Source of the DNA: UBA7887 sp964408735
GTDB lineage: Bacteria; Pseudomonadota; Alphaproteobacteria; UBA7887
Assembly (NCBI GenBank): GCA_964408735.1
Contig: CAYPAX010000028.1
Coordinates: 1-40,901, forward strand
Reading direction: 5' to 3'
DNA length: 40,901 bases
The notes below the pieces were generated by a model. The model did not search any database, had not been told where the DNA came from, and was given only the letters and a program-made list of their open reading frames with translations. Both the position numbers and the translations under genes were made by a program. Shown in pieces: positions 1 through 7,394 of this stretch. Numbering within the stretch: the stretch's first letter is position 1; each line of letters begins with the position of its first letter.

Positions 1-51
1 CATTCATCGTCTGGGAGTGAGAATCAGCAAAGCCACTTAATCAACGGGCTG
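1..51. mobile_element. putative insertion-sequence end (outer part off the window)
   Basis: The reverse complement of positions 35-51 reads CAGCCCGTTGATTAAGT. The same sequence with two differences (CAGCCCGTTGACGAAGT) starts at 40852 in the opposite orientation. The motif is directly followed inward by CTAG (52-55), and at the right edge the equivalent motif is preceded by TTAG. That fits a transposon whose ends sit on a YTAR target, as known for some IS5-group elements. No transposase reading frame is visible in these 51 bases, so identification as an IS end is inference from the paired terminal motif. Confidence 0.35.
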
Positions 52-108
52 CTAGCCAGCGACGAAAATCGTGCGGTCAAATGGGTCTCTATCACTGAGC
101 CTTGGTAT
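52..108 (-). repeat. half copy of a dispersed palindromic repeat
   Basis: The stretch runs CTAGCCAGCGACGAAAATCG (52-71), continues through GTGCGGTCAAATGGG and ends in AGCCTTGGTAT. It matches the reverse complement of the left half of the palindromic element at 28849-28999 with only a few differences. The other half is missing: the match stops exactly at CTAG, where the putative IS end begins, as if the element had been split by insertion. It lies 35 bases downstream of the stop codon of the leftward dehalogenase gene. Confidence 0.65.
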
Positions 109-143
109 CACGCGTTGAGATGGTTACCAGAGCGTCCCAGGCG

Positions 144-839
144 CTATGTAACGCTCTCTCGCAATAGCGCCGGCAATTCGTCGAGGGTCTTGATCATCGC
201 CTTGCGCTCTCCCGGCAGGCGCTCGGCGGGCTGGGAGAAGCGGTTGATCCAGGCGACCTGGAAGCCGAAATTGGCGGCGCCGCAAACGTCCCAGGCGTTC
301 GACGACAAAAAGCAGATCTCGTCGGCCGTCACGCCAAGGCTGTCGCAGCCCAACTGATAGACGCTGGCATGGGGCTTGAAGATGCCCACCGCCTCGACAC
401 TGAGCACGGCATAGAACACGGGCCCGAGCCCGGCATTGGCGACGGCGGCGGCCAGCATCTCGCGGCTGCCGTTCGATAGGATGGCAAGCTTGAAGCCTTG
501 CCCACGCAAGGTTTCCAGCGTGCTCTTGACCTCCGGATAGGCATCGAGCTCGAGATAGGCGCCCATCAGCGCCTCGGCCAGCACGTCGTTCTCGACCCCG
601 TGCATGGCGAAGGCATAATCCAGCGCCTCGCGCGTGACCTGCCAGAACGGCACATAGGCGCCCATCAGGCTGCGCAGCCAGGAATATTGCAGCTGCTTGT
701 CGCGCCAGGTCGCCGAGACGGCGTCAGCCTTGTCGCCCAAGGCGTCGCGATGGCGGCCGACGGCACTGTGAACGTCGAATAGCGTGCCATAGGCATCGAA
801 GACGCAGGCCTTGGCACCGTGAATCTTGGATTCGGTCAT
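144..839 (-). CDS. haloacid dehalogenase, type II (L-2-haloacid dehalogenase, HAD superfamily)
   Basis: This 231-residue cytoplasmic enzyme is predicted to hydrolyse (S)-2-haloacids to (R)-2-hydroxyacids through an aspartyl-ester intermediate. The nucleophile motif FDAYGTL places Asp15 and Thr19. The remaining active-site set known from the L-DEX/DhlB family is present in order with constant offset: Arg46, Ser122 (LSNGS), Lys155 (FKPHASVY), Tyr161, Ser179, Asn181 and Asp184. A true dehalogenase is therefore more likely than a generic HAD phosphatase. Length is normal for the family. Its ATG overlaps the stop of the upstream dehI-type gene (ATGA at 836-839), so the two are translationally coupled. 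The gene ends close to a palindromic repeat and a putative IS end. Natural substrate is unknown. Confidence 0.9.
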   Translation of the reverse strand: MTESKIHGAKACVFDAYGTLFDVHSAVGRHRDALGDKADAVSATWRDKQLQYSWLRSLMGAYVPFWQVTREALDYAFAMHGVENDVLAEALMGAYLELDAYPEVKSTLETLRGQGFKLAILSNGSREMLAAAVANAGLGPVFYAVLSVEAVGIFKPHASVYQLGCDSLGVTADEICFLSSNAWDVCGAANFGFQVAWINRFSQPAERLPGERKAMIKTLDELPALLRESVT

Positions 840-1723
840 CGGCTATCTCCCTGCCTGAGCTGATAGCGCATGTAGGCGACATTCGTCACCAGTCCCGGCA
901 ATAGCCACTGGAACAGGCGCGTCATTTCCAGCACCTCGGCCACCGGCGCATCGGCTGCAGCAGCCTCACGCAAGTCCGCACCGCTCAGGCCGTGCGGATT
1001 GGGCAGCGCGCGGGCGGCGGCAACAATCTTGGCATGGATCCCGGCGACCAGGCTTTCGTAGGCAGGCGTCGCCACGACAGGTGCCAGGTCGTCCCAGGCC
1101 AGGGCGAAATAGCTCGGCCAGCGGGCCAACGCGCGGTAGTCGGTGTTGACGAATGGCAGCCCCAGCCGCGCCTTCACATCATCATAAACGATGCGGGTCG
1201 GCTCGTCCGCGTGATGGGCTTCCATGAGCAGGAAGGGCACCGAAACATCCGGCGCGTGACGACCGGTGTAGGGCACCGCAGCGTCGCCCTGGCAAATCTC
1301 GCCCCCTTCCATCGCCAAGCGGCCGATGGTCGCCATCAGGCAGTAGGGGAAATTGCCGTGGCTGAAGACCTCAATGACATCGTCAATGCCTGCGATTTCG
1401 CGTGCCCCGTAACCGAGCGACTCGAGCCTGCCGCAGATCGGCGGCGGCGACAGCTCTGCCACCCGCGCCTCGACGTCGCGGCGCAAATCCGTGCAAGCCT
1501 CGACCAGCGCCGCGCTCGCGAAAGTCTCGCGCAGGCCCTGCCAGAGGCGGCCGTAGAATGTCGGATAGTGGGCGTAGGCCATGGCGATCACCCCCATCCA
1601 GGGGGTTTGCAGGATGGCCTTGGTATCCTCGTAGATCTCGCGTAGCTCACCCTCGGCGAGATATTCTGGAACCGGGTAAATGGCGGGAATGGGGTCGGGT
1701 TTCAGACGCGGCAGGTCGGTCAT
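836..1723 (-). CDS. dehI: DehI-family (group I) 2-haloacid dehalogenase
   Basis: The 295-residue product matches the DehI/halocarboxylic acid dehalogenase family in length and sequence pattern. In that family a water molecule activated by an Asp attacks the substrate directly, with no enzyme ester, so both D- and L-2-haloacids can be used. The segment VNTDYRALARWPSYFALAWD (193-212) resembles the family's catalytic region. Asp195 is the candidate general base, and Asn124 in SHGNFPYCL is a candidate second active-site residue. The protein is all-helical in character and has no signal peptide. It lies 51 bases downstream of ada and overlaps the type II dehalogenase by 4 bases, forming a two-enzyme dehalogenation operon. 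Exact residue assignments need an alignment. Confidence 0.82.
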   Translation of the reverse strand: MTDLPRLKPDPIPAIYPVPEYLAEGELREIYEDTKAILQTPWMGVIAMAYAHYPTFYGRLWQGLRETFASAALVEACTDLRRDVEARVAELSPPPICGRLESLGYGAREIAGIDDVIEVFSHGNFPYCLMATIGRLAMEGGEICQGDAAVPYTGRHAPDVSVPFLLMEAHHADEPTRIVYDDVKARLGLPFVNTDYRALARWPSYFALAWDDLAPVVATPAYESLVAGIHAKIVAAARALPNPHGLSGADLREAAAADAPVAEVLEMTRLFQWLLPGLVTNVAYMRYQLRQGDSR

Positions 1724-1774
1724 GGCAGGCTCTCACGGAGGAATTGGCGCCCGCCAGCATAGCGGACGCTGGCG

Positions 1775-2848
1775 TTATGTCCCCCCCTCTCCCGCATTCG
1801 TGATGGCGGCCTCCGCATCAAGCAGGCGGCGCTTGCGCGGCAAGCCCCAGCGATAGCCGCCGAGCCCGCCGTCGCTGCGCACCGCGCGATGACAGGGCAC
1901 AACGACGCTCACGGGGTTGCGACCGCAGGCCGAACCCACGGCCCGGGCCGCGCTGGGCGCACCGATGGCATTGGCGATCTCTGCGTAGGTCCGCGTCTCG
2001 CCGCAGGGGATAGCGCGCAAGGCTTCCCAGACCCTGGCCTGGAAGGCGCTGGCGCGCACATCGAGCGGCAGGCCGCCAGCGGCGCCGCTCTCCATGGCGC
2101 CAAGCACGGCCTCGACATAGGCCGCCAAGGCGTCATCGTCGGCCTGGATCTCCGCTGCCGGAAACTCCTCGCGCAATTCGCCGGCAAGCGTCGCATCGTC
2201 GTCGCCGAGATAGACCGCGCAAACGCCGCGCTCGGTCGCCGCGACAAGCAGGCGGTCCAGGGCGCTGTCGGCGATGGCATAGGCGATGCGCGCGCCGCGC
2301 CCGCCCTTGGCATAGGTGGCAGGCGTCATGCCGAGCGTGCCGCCGCCCTCATAGATGCGGCTCGGCGAGCCATAGCCGGCGCCATAGAGCGCGTCGGCAA
2401 CCCCATTGCCTTGGCGCAGACCCGCTTGCAGAGCCTCGCGGCGCAAGCGCGCGGCATAGTCGCGCGGGCTGACGCCGAGCGCCTGGCGAAAGCGCCGCTG
2501 CACATGCCCGCCCGAGACACCGAGAGCCTCGCCCAGCTCGACAAGCGTCGGCACGCGACCTTCCCCATGCGCCTCCTCGATCAGGCGCACGGCGCGCACG
2601 GCCAGCGAGTCTTCGGCGGCCGCCTCGGGCCGGCAACGGCGACAAGGCCGGAAACCCGCCTCGCGCGCGGCCGCCGCGCAGTCGAAGAAGCGCACATTGC
2701 CCCGCTTTGGCGTGCGGCTGGCACAGCCCGGCCGGCAATAGACGCCGGTGGTGGTGACGGCATAGACGAACCCGTTCGCCGAGCCATCGCGCGCGAGCAC
2801 CGCCTGCCAGCGGCGCTCGTCATCGTAAGTGTCAATTTCCTGTTCCAT
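1775..2848 (-). CDS. ada: bifunctional Ada: methyltransferase and AraC-type transcriptional activator
   Basis: This suicide DNA-repair protein removes methyl groups from phosphotriesters and O6-methylguanine and, once methylated, activates the adaptive response. With the start at 2848 (357 residues) the zinc cysteines are Cys38, Cys42, Cys69 and Cys72, exactly the numbering of E. coli Ada. An AraC-type helix-turn-helix region follows at about 83-180, then the alkyltransferase domain with VVVPCHR (Cys319 as methyl acceptor) near the C-terminus. An ATG at 2857 would add three residues. The reading frame stays open up to 3010 but would then run through the tRNA gene, so a longer start is rejected. 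Both dehalogenase genes follow on the same strand. Confidence 0.95.
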   Translation of the reverse strand: MEQEIDTYDDERRWQAVLARDGSANGFVYAVTTTGVYCRPGCASRTPKRGNVRFFDCAAAAREAGFRPCRRCRPEAAAEDSLAVRAVRLIEEAHGEGRVPTLVELGEALGVSGGHVQRRFRQALGVSPRDYAARLRREALQAGLRQGNGVADALYGAGYGSPSRIYEGGGTLGMTPATYAKGGRGARIAYAIADSALDRLLVAATERGVCAVYLGDDDATLAGELREEFPAAEIQADDDALAAYVEAVLGAMESGAAGGLPLDVRASAFQARVWEALRAIPCGETRTYAEIANAIGAPSAARAVGSACGRNPVSVVVPCHRAVRSDGGLGGYRWGLPRKRRLLDAEAAITNAGEGGT

Positions 2849-2914
2849 GTCCGCCATCCTGCCCCAGGCGGATGATACGCGATATCCGAACCCTGCACCG
2901 CAATTCCACGCCGC

Positions 2915-2943
2915 TTGACAGCGCGCGCCGGGGCGGCGTAAGT
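2915..2943 (+). promoter_or_regulatory. candidate promoter of the tRNA-Val gene
   Basis: A perfect -35 hexamer TTGACA (2915-2920) is followed after 17 bases by GTAAGT (2938-2943), a poor -10, eleven bases before the tRNA 5' end. Strong -35 boxes directly in front of tRNA genes are common. The weak -10 makes this tentative. Confidence 0.45.
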
Positions 2944-2953
2944 CAGCCGCATC

Positions 2954-3028
2954 GGGCACGTAGCTCAGCGGGAGAGCACCGTCTTCACACGGCGGGGGTC
3001 GCTGGTTCAATCCCAGCCGTGCCCACCA
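2954..3028 (+). tRNA. tRNA-Val (anticodon CAC)
   Basis: A complete cloverleaf can be drawn: acceptor GGGCACG pairs with CGTGCCC (3018-3024), D arm GCTC/GAGC, anticodon stem CCGTC/GGCGG with loop TTCACAC, a 5-base variable loop, and T arm GCTGG/CCAGC with loop TTCAATC. The anticodon is CAC (2986-2988), reading GUG valine codons. Discriminator A and the CCA tail (3026-3028) are encoded. No intron is present. The sequence changes from GC-rich to AT-rich about 65 bases downstream. tRNA 3' ends are frequent integration targets, but no second copy of the tRNA end was found in the window. Confidence 0.97.
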
Positions 3029-3108
3029 CGAACTTCCAGCATATCAACGAAGCTTTGATCCGCCTCGGCACGGCGCGGAGTATACCCGCATTTCTTGAAA
3101 AATAATTC

Positions 3109-3145
3109 GATATATTATTATTGGTAGCGTTTCTGATATATTATT
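3109..3145 (+). repeat. AT-rich direct repeat upstream of the papain-like gene
   Basis: GATATATTATT occurs at 3109-3119 and again at 3135-3145, a period of 26 bases (about 2.5 helical turns), within an AT-rich stretch that contrasts with the GC-rich surroundings. It ends 27 bases before the chosen start codon. It could be a doubled regulator site or overlapping -10 elements. No function can be assigned from sequence. Confidence 0.5.
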
Positions 3146-3172
3146 CTATCAAGAGAATTTATGGAGACCGTT

Positions 3173-3691
3173 ATGCCAAGGCATAGGTTGTGGAGTGGTG
3201 GCGGATATACGCAGGAATATCGAAACTCCTGCTGGGCGGCGTGTTCGCGTTATGTAAACAATTTCTGCCACGCGCAGTCGGGGCAAGGCAGCGATTATCT
3301 CACCGACGGCGGTTTCGCCACGGCGATCGGGCATAGCGTCAATGCGGAGACGGCCATAGAAGGGATTCTCGACAAAGCGCACATGTGGGACGGGCACGAC
3401 TTCGCCTACATCCCCACCTTTGCCGAGATCAAGGCCGAGATCGTCCCCGGGCGCATGATCTGCGTCTGCGTCAATCCGACGCGCCATGGCTATCTCTGCA
3501 AGGCGCCCATGGTCGGCGGCCATTACGTGGTCATTCTCGGCTATAGCGACGAGGGCGAGATCGGCATCATGGATCCGGCCGACGGCAGCATCAATTGGCA
3601 AACCTACCACCAGACCAACTATACCCCGCCCCAGGGCGCGGACATGTATTGGTGCGGCACGGACTACACCAACGGCCACCCCATGAGCTAG
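3173..3691 (+). CDS. papain-like cysteine peptidase family protein
   Basis: The 172-residue product has the layout of small papain-fold (clan CA; C39/C70-like) peptidases. A nucleophile segment NSCWAAC gives Cys20, followed late by GGHYVVILGYS with His117 and by MDPADGS with Asp134, the usual Cys-His-Asp order. No signal peptide or membrane segment is visible. The ATG at 3173 is chosen because GGAG (3163-3166) lies six bases before it; an in-frame ATG at 3161 has a poorer site. The gene is bounded upstream by AT-rich sequence and the tRNA-Val gene, and is followed by a small exported protein. Such peptidases act as effectors, bacteriocin-processing enzymes or housekeeping proteases. Nothing here selects between these. 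Confidence 0.72.
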   Translation: MPRHRLWSGGGYTQEYRNSCWAACSRYVNNFCHAQSGQGSDYLTDGGFATAIGHSVNAETAIEGILDKAHMWDGHDFAYIPTFAEIKAEIVPGRMICVCVNPTRHGYLCKAPMVGGHYVVILGYSDEGEIGIMDPADGSINWQTYHQTNYTPPQGADMYWCGTDYTNGHPMS

Positions 3692-3733
3692 GGCATTGGC
3701 GGATTGCCACCGGTTTGCTAGCTATGGCGCTGC

Positions 3734-4174
3734 ATGACCGGAGGGATGATCACCGTGATAACGAAATCTGTTGGAATCGTGACGTTGGCGGCGTTGGCAC
3801 TGATGTCGCTTTCGGCCGAATCGGCCAGGGCCAAGGACGGCGCCGGGCTTGCCGAGCGCTTGGGTCAAGTCTTCCACCGCAGCATGAAGCATTGGCGCTA
3901 CGATTACAGCAAGATGCAAACGACCAAGGCCGGTGTCGCCTGCATCCCCTGGAGAAAGATCGACGCCGCCTATCTCGACGAGGCCATCTTCGAGGCGCTC
4001 GGTTTTTCCTATTCGGTCGCCAAGGAAGACGCCGCCATCCGCATCGCCACGCAGGGCTGCGAGGAAATGAAGGCGCACTATGCGCTTGCCGACTGCGCCT
4101 GCGAAGTCGTGCTGATCGATGATGCCGTCGCCGTCACGGTTCCCGATGGAGTAATAGAGCAGTTCGGTGAATAA
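3734..4174 (+). CDS. small exported protein of unknown function
   Basis: I do not recognise this family. The 146-residue product starts with a clear Sec signal: a Lys, a hydrophobic run of about 17 residues (VGIVTLAALALMSLSAE), then ARA as likely cleavage site near residue 33. The mature part is about 113 residues, with Cys in GVACIPW, QGC and ADCACEV that could form periplasmic disulfides. The true start may be ATG 3734, ATG 3746 or GTG 3755; GGAGG at 3740-3744 lies too close to 3746, so the site is undecided. It follows the papain-like gene by 42 bases and is followed by AT-rich DNA (about 4175-4230), so the two genes form an islet with AT-rich flanks. Confidence 0.65.
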   Translation: MTGGMITVITKSVGIVTLAALALMSLSAESARAKDGAGLAERLGQVFHRSMKHWRYDYSKMQTTKAGVACIPWRKIDAAYLDEAIFEALGFSYSVAKEDAAIRIATQGCEEMKAHYALADCACEVVLIDDAVAVTVPDGVIEQFGE

Positions 4175-4271
4175 CACATAAAATCAATAAGTTTCTTACA
4201 AATTTTGATTCAATAAATTAAATGCGCCGGAGCACTTTCGCCCCTTGGCAAGTGGGGTCGGCCTGCGCACA

Positions 4272-4745
4272 ATGGCGGCCATGCCGGACAGCACGCAGAG
4301 CCAAGACGCGGGCGAGGATTTCGACCGCAAGGACCCCGCCGCCTACCCCTATTGGAAGCGCGACATATTGCGCTGGGGGGATTGCGATTCCCTCGGCCAT
4401 ATCAACAACGTGGTCTTCGCGCGGTTTTTCGAATCCGGGCGCATCGCCTTCATGAACGATCTTGGCGTCGGCGGCGGCGAGCTCGATGCGGACGATTTCG
4501 TCATCGCCCATCTGTCGATCGATTTCCTGGCCGAGATGCACTATCCCGGCGAGGTGCGCACCGGCGTCCGCGTGTTGCGTATCGGGCGCTCTTCGGTGCG
4601 CCTGGCCGAGGCCATTTTCGTCGACGGCACCTGTTACGGCTCCGGCGATGCGGTGCTGGTGCGTGTCGGACGCAAGAGCGGTCACGCCGAGCCTTTGCCG
4701 GAGGCCCTGAAGGCGCGATTGCTCGATCCGCCCGCGGGCGACTGA
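4272..4745 (+). CDS. acyl-CoA thioesterase, hot-dog fold
   Basis: The 157-residue protein is a single hot-dog domain of the 4-hydroxybenzoyl-CoA thioesterase/YbgC type. Such enzymes hydrolyse acyl-CoA thioesters in the cytoplasm, usually as tetramers. The signature is DCDSLGHINNVVFARFFE, with the catalytic Asp followed by the HxNN element; a long helix and the strand FVIAHLSIDFL follow. ATG 4272 is the first ATG in frame, with 4281 and a TTG at 4245 as alternatives and no strong Shine-Dalgarno for any. It ends 15 bases before the SLC13 permease start and is probably co-transcribed with it. Substrate is unknown. Confidence 0.82.
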   Translation: MAAMPDSTQSQDAGEDFDRKDPAAYPYWKRDILRWGDCDSLGHINNVVFARFFESGRIAFMNDLGVGGGELDADDFVIAHLSIDFLAEMHYPGEVRTGVRVLRIGRSSVRLAEAIFVDGTCYGSGDAVLVRVGRKSGHAEPLPEALKARLLDPPAGD

Positions 4746-4760
4746 CAGCAAGACGCGGTC

Positions 4761-6617
4761 ATGGAAAGCTTGATCGCCGACCATTATTGGCAGATGTGGG
4801 CGGTACTGGCGCTGGTGCCGGTGACCATCGCCGCGCTGATGCTCGAGCGCATTCCGATGGTGGCGACGGCGACCTTGCTGTTGGCGGCCCTGATGGTGCT
4901 GTTCGAGGTGGCACCCCTGCCGGCGCCGGAGGGCGAGACCGTGCTCGGGGCAGCGCGCCTGCTGCAAGGCTTCGCCAATCCCGGCCTGATCACGGTCATC
5001 GCCCTGCTCGTGGTCGGCCAGGCGCTGATTCAGACCGGCGCGCTGGACGGCGTCGCAACCTCCCTGCACCAGGTCAGCGGCGGCAGCGCGGCGATAGCGC
5101 TGTTGATCAGCCTGCTGCCTGTCGCGGTTCTCTCCAGCGTGCTCAACAACACCCCCGTCGTGGTCATCTTCATCCCCATCATGACGGCGCTGGCCGGCAG
5201 CCTCAGACTGTCCGCAAGCCGGCTGCTGATTCCGCTGAGCTTCGCCTCGATCCTCGGCGGCATGACAACCCTGATCGGCAGCTCGACCAACCTGCTGGTG
5301 GCCGGCGTGGCGCAGGAGATGGGGCTTGCGCGCATCGAATTTTTCGATTTCGTCGTGCCCGGCGCGGTGCTCGCCTCCTGCGGTCTGATGTATGTCATCT
5401 TCGTCGCCCCGCGCCTGTTGCCCGACCGCGCCGACATGGCCGGGCAGCTGACCGGTGCCGGGCGCCAGTTCATCGCCCAGATCGAGGTCGCGGACGAGTC
5501 CTCGCTGATTGGCGAGAAGCCCGTCGCTGGCATGTTCCGCAGCCTGCCCGATACCACCGTACGCATGGTGCAACGGGGCGAGCATGCCTTCCTGCCGCCG
5601 CTGGAAGATATCGCCCTGGAGCCTGGCGATATCGTGGTGGTGGCGGCGACGCGGGGCGCCTTGACGGAAGCCCTGAACAAGTTCCCCGGCGCCCTTCATC
5701 CCAGCCTGACCGACCGCCAGTGGCCGGATGAGAGCGGCGAGCAGGCGCCCTGGGAAGGCGGCGAGCAGGCGCTTGCCGAGGTCATGGTGACACCCGCCTC
5801 GCGGCTCTGCGGCCAGGCACTGGAGAACGTCGGCTTTCGCTACCAGCATGGTTGCATCGTGCTCGGCGTGCAGCGGCGCTCGCGCATGATCCGCCAACGC
5901 CTGACCGAGATCCGCCTGGAAGCCGGCGACGTGCTGCTGATCCAGGGCCAGCCCGCCAATGTGCGCTCGCTGCGGGCCAACCGCGATGTGGTGCTGCTGG
6001 AATGGTCGCAGCAAACCCTACCGCGCTACTTCCATGCCCGGCGCGCCGGCCTTATCTTCGCCGGCGTGATCACGGCTGCGGCTACCGGTGCGGTGCCGAT
6101 CGTGGTCGCGGCCGTGGCCGGCGCCGCGGCAATGCTGCTGGTCGGCTGCCTCAACGTGCGCCAGGCCACCCGCGCCGTGGACGGTGCCGTGGTCATGATC
6201 GTCGCCGCCACCCTGGCGCTCGGCGCCGCCCTGGAGAAGACAGGCGCCGCGGCCTTTGTCGCCCATCAACTGATCGCCGGCCTGGCCGATTTCGGCCCCG
6301 CCGTGATCCTATCGGCGCTGTTCGCGCTGATCGCCGTGGTCACCAACCTGCTCAGCAACAATGCGGCTGCTGTACTCTTCACGCCGATCGCCATCAACCT
6401 GGCCCATCAGCTCGGGGTCGACCCGACGGTATTCGTCTATGCCGTGATTTTCGCCGCGAGCTGTTCTTTCGCCTCGCCGATCGGCTACCAGACCAATCTC
6501 CTGGTCATGGCGCCCGGTCATTACCGCTTCAGCGACTACGTGCGCGTGGGCGCACCGCTGATTTTGGTTCTGTGGGCTGCTTTCTCGTTGTTCGCGCCGT
6601 GGTACTATGGCCTCTGA
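4761..6617 (+). CDS. SLC13-family permease with two RCK_C (TrkA-C) domains
   Basis: The 618-residue inner-membrane protein belongs to the divalent-anion:Na+ symporter group. N-terminal membrane segments (about 10-215) include the re-entrant motif SVLNNTPVVVIFIPI and GGMTTLIGSSTNLLV. Two cytosolic RCK_C modules follow at about 225-305 and 340-425, recognisable by LEPGDIVVVAA and LEAGDVLLIQG. The C-terminal membrane half repeats the signature as TNLLSNNAAAVLFTPIAINL and SPIGYQTNLLVMAPG. Members transport sulfate, dicarboxylates or similar anions, and the RCK_C insertion suggests ligand gating. Substrate cannot be read from sequence. The gene lies between the thioesterase and bpt on the same strand. 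Confidence 0.9.
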   Translation: MESLIADHYWQMWAVLALVPVTIAALMLERIPMVATATLLLAALMVLFEVAPLPAPEGETVLGAARLLQGFANPGLITVIALLVVGQALIQTGALDGVATSLHQVSGGSAAIALLISLLPVAVLSSVLNNTPVVVIFIPIMTALAGSLRLSASRLLIPLSFASILGGMTTLIGSSTNLLVAGVAQEMGLARIEFFDFVVPGAVLASCGLMYVIFVAPRLLPDRADMAGQLTGAGRQFIAQIEVADESSLIGEKPVAGMFRSLPDTTVRMVQRGEHAFLPPLEDIALEPGDIVVVAATRGALTEALNKFPGALHPSLTDRQWPDESGEQAPWEGGEQALAEVMVTPASRLCGQALENVGFRYQHGCIVLGVQRRSRMIRQRLTEIRLEAGDVLLIQGQPANVRSLRANRDVVLLEWSQQTLPRYFHARRAGLIFAGVITAAATGAVPIVVAAVAGAAAMLLVGCLNVRQATRAVDGAVVMIVAATLALGAALEKTGAAAFVAHQLIAGLADFGPAVILSALFALIAVVTNLLSNNAAAVLFTPIAINLAHQLGVDPTVFVYAVIFAASCSFASPIGYQTNLLVMAPGHYRFSDYVRVGAPLILVLWAAFSLFAPWYYGL

Positions 6618-6641
6618 GCGACCCACACCGCTGGATACACG

Positions 6642-7394
6642 ATGCTGAACCTCGACCCGCGCGCCATCCGCTTCTTCTACGGCACTGCCGAGCAGCCCTG
6701 CCCGTATGTGCCGAGCCGCATGGAATCGAAGGCGGTCACGGAGCTTACCGGGCCGGGTGCTGCGCGCCTGCACGACCTGCTCAGCCAGGCGGGCTTCCGG
6801 CGCAGCCACACCATCGCCTATCGCCCGGCCTGCCACGGCTGCCACGCTTGCGTGCCCGTGCGCGTCCCGGTGGCGGATTTCCGCCTCAGCCGGTCCCTGC
6901 GCAAGGTCATGCAACGCAATACGGACCTCACCGCCAGCCTTTGCCCGCCGGTCGCCACGGAGGAGCAGTTCGCCCTGTTCAGCGCCTATGAAGTCGGCCG
7001 CCACGGCGACGGCGACATGGCGCTGATGGACTTCACCGACTACCGCGCCATGGTCGAAGACACCCCGGTCGACACCAATATCGTCGAGTTCCGCGAGCCT
7101 GATGGACGCCTTGCCGCAGTATCGCTCAGCGACCGCCTGGTTGACGGCCTGTCGGGGGTCTACAAGTTCTTCGCCCTCGACCGCAGCCGCACCAGCCCCG
7201 GCACTTACGTCATTCTTTGGCATGTGGAGCAGGCGCGCGAGCTGGGCCTGCCCTATGTCTATCTCGGCTATTGGATCGCCGAGAGCCCCAAGATGGCATA
7301 CAAGACACGCTTCCAGCCCTTGGAAGGCCTGGTTGCCGAGCAATGGGTGCGCCTGACCGGCGTCGAGGAAACCAGCCAGGAGACGGAGCGATGA
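6642..7394 (+). CDS. bpt: aspartate/glutamate leucyltransferase (bacterial N-end rule)
   Basis: The 250-residue cytoplasmic enzyme transfers Leu from Leu-tRNA to proteins with N-terminal Asp or Glu, marking them for ClpS/ClpAP. It is an ATE1-fold protein. The N-terminal ATE domain has FFYGTAEQPCPYVPSRMESK and the CHGCHAC cluster. The C-terminal GNAT-like part has GVYKFFALD and YVYLGYWIAESPKMAYKTRF. Length is standard for the family. The stop codon overlaps the ATG of the first TRAP receptor gene (7391-7394), so they are likely co-translated, although no functional connection is known. Confidence 0.95.
   Translation: MLNLDPRAIRFFYGTAEQPCPYVPSRMESKAVTELTGPGAARLHDLLSQAGFRRSHTIAYRPACHGCHACVPVRVPVADFRLSRSLRKVMQRNTDLTASLCPPVATEEQFALFSAYEVGRHGDGDMALMDFTDYRAMVEDTPVDTNIVEFREPDGRLAAVSLSDRLVDGLSGVYKFFALDRSRTSPGTYVILWHVEQARELGLPYVYLGYWIAESPKMAYKTRFQPLEGLVAEQWVRLTGVEETSQETER

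Noticed and set aside
2849..3010. Open frame extending ada upstream by 54 codons
   Set aside because: It would translate through the tRNA-Val gene, and the start at 2848 gives exact E. coli-like Cys numbering.
3018..3060. Attachment site at the tRNA-Val 3' end
   Set aside because: No duplicated tRNA end and no integrase gene found in the window.
4175..4271. Terminator or mobile-element end in the AT-rich gap before the thioesterase
   Set aside because: Only a 6-base pairing (AATCAA/TTGATT) and no T-run or terminal repeats; noted only as an AT-rich border.
4218..6014. Long minus-strand open frame opposite the thioesterase and SLC13 genes
   Set aside because: Translation is His/Gln/Arg-rich noise; the plus-strand genes have clear family motifs.
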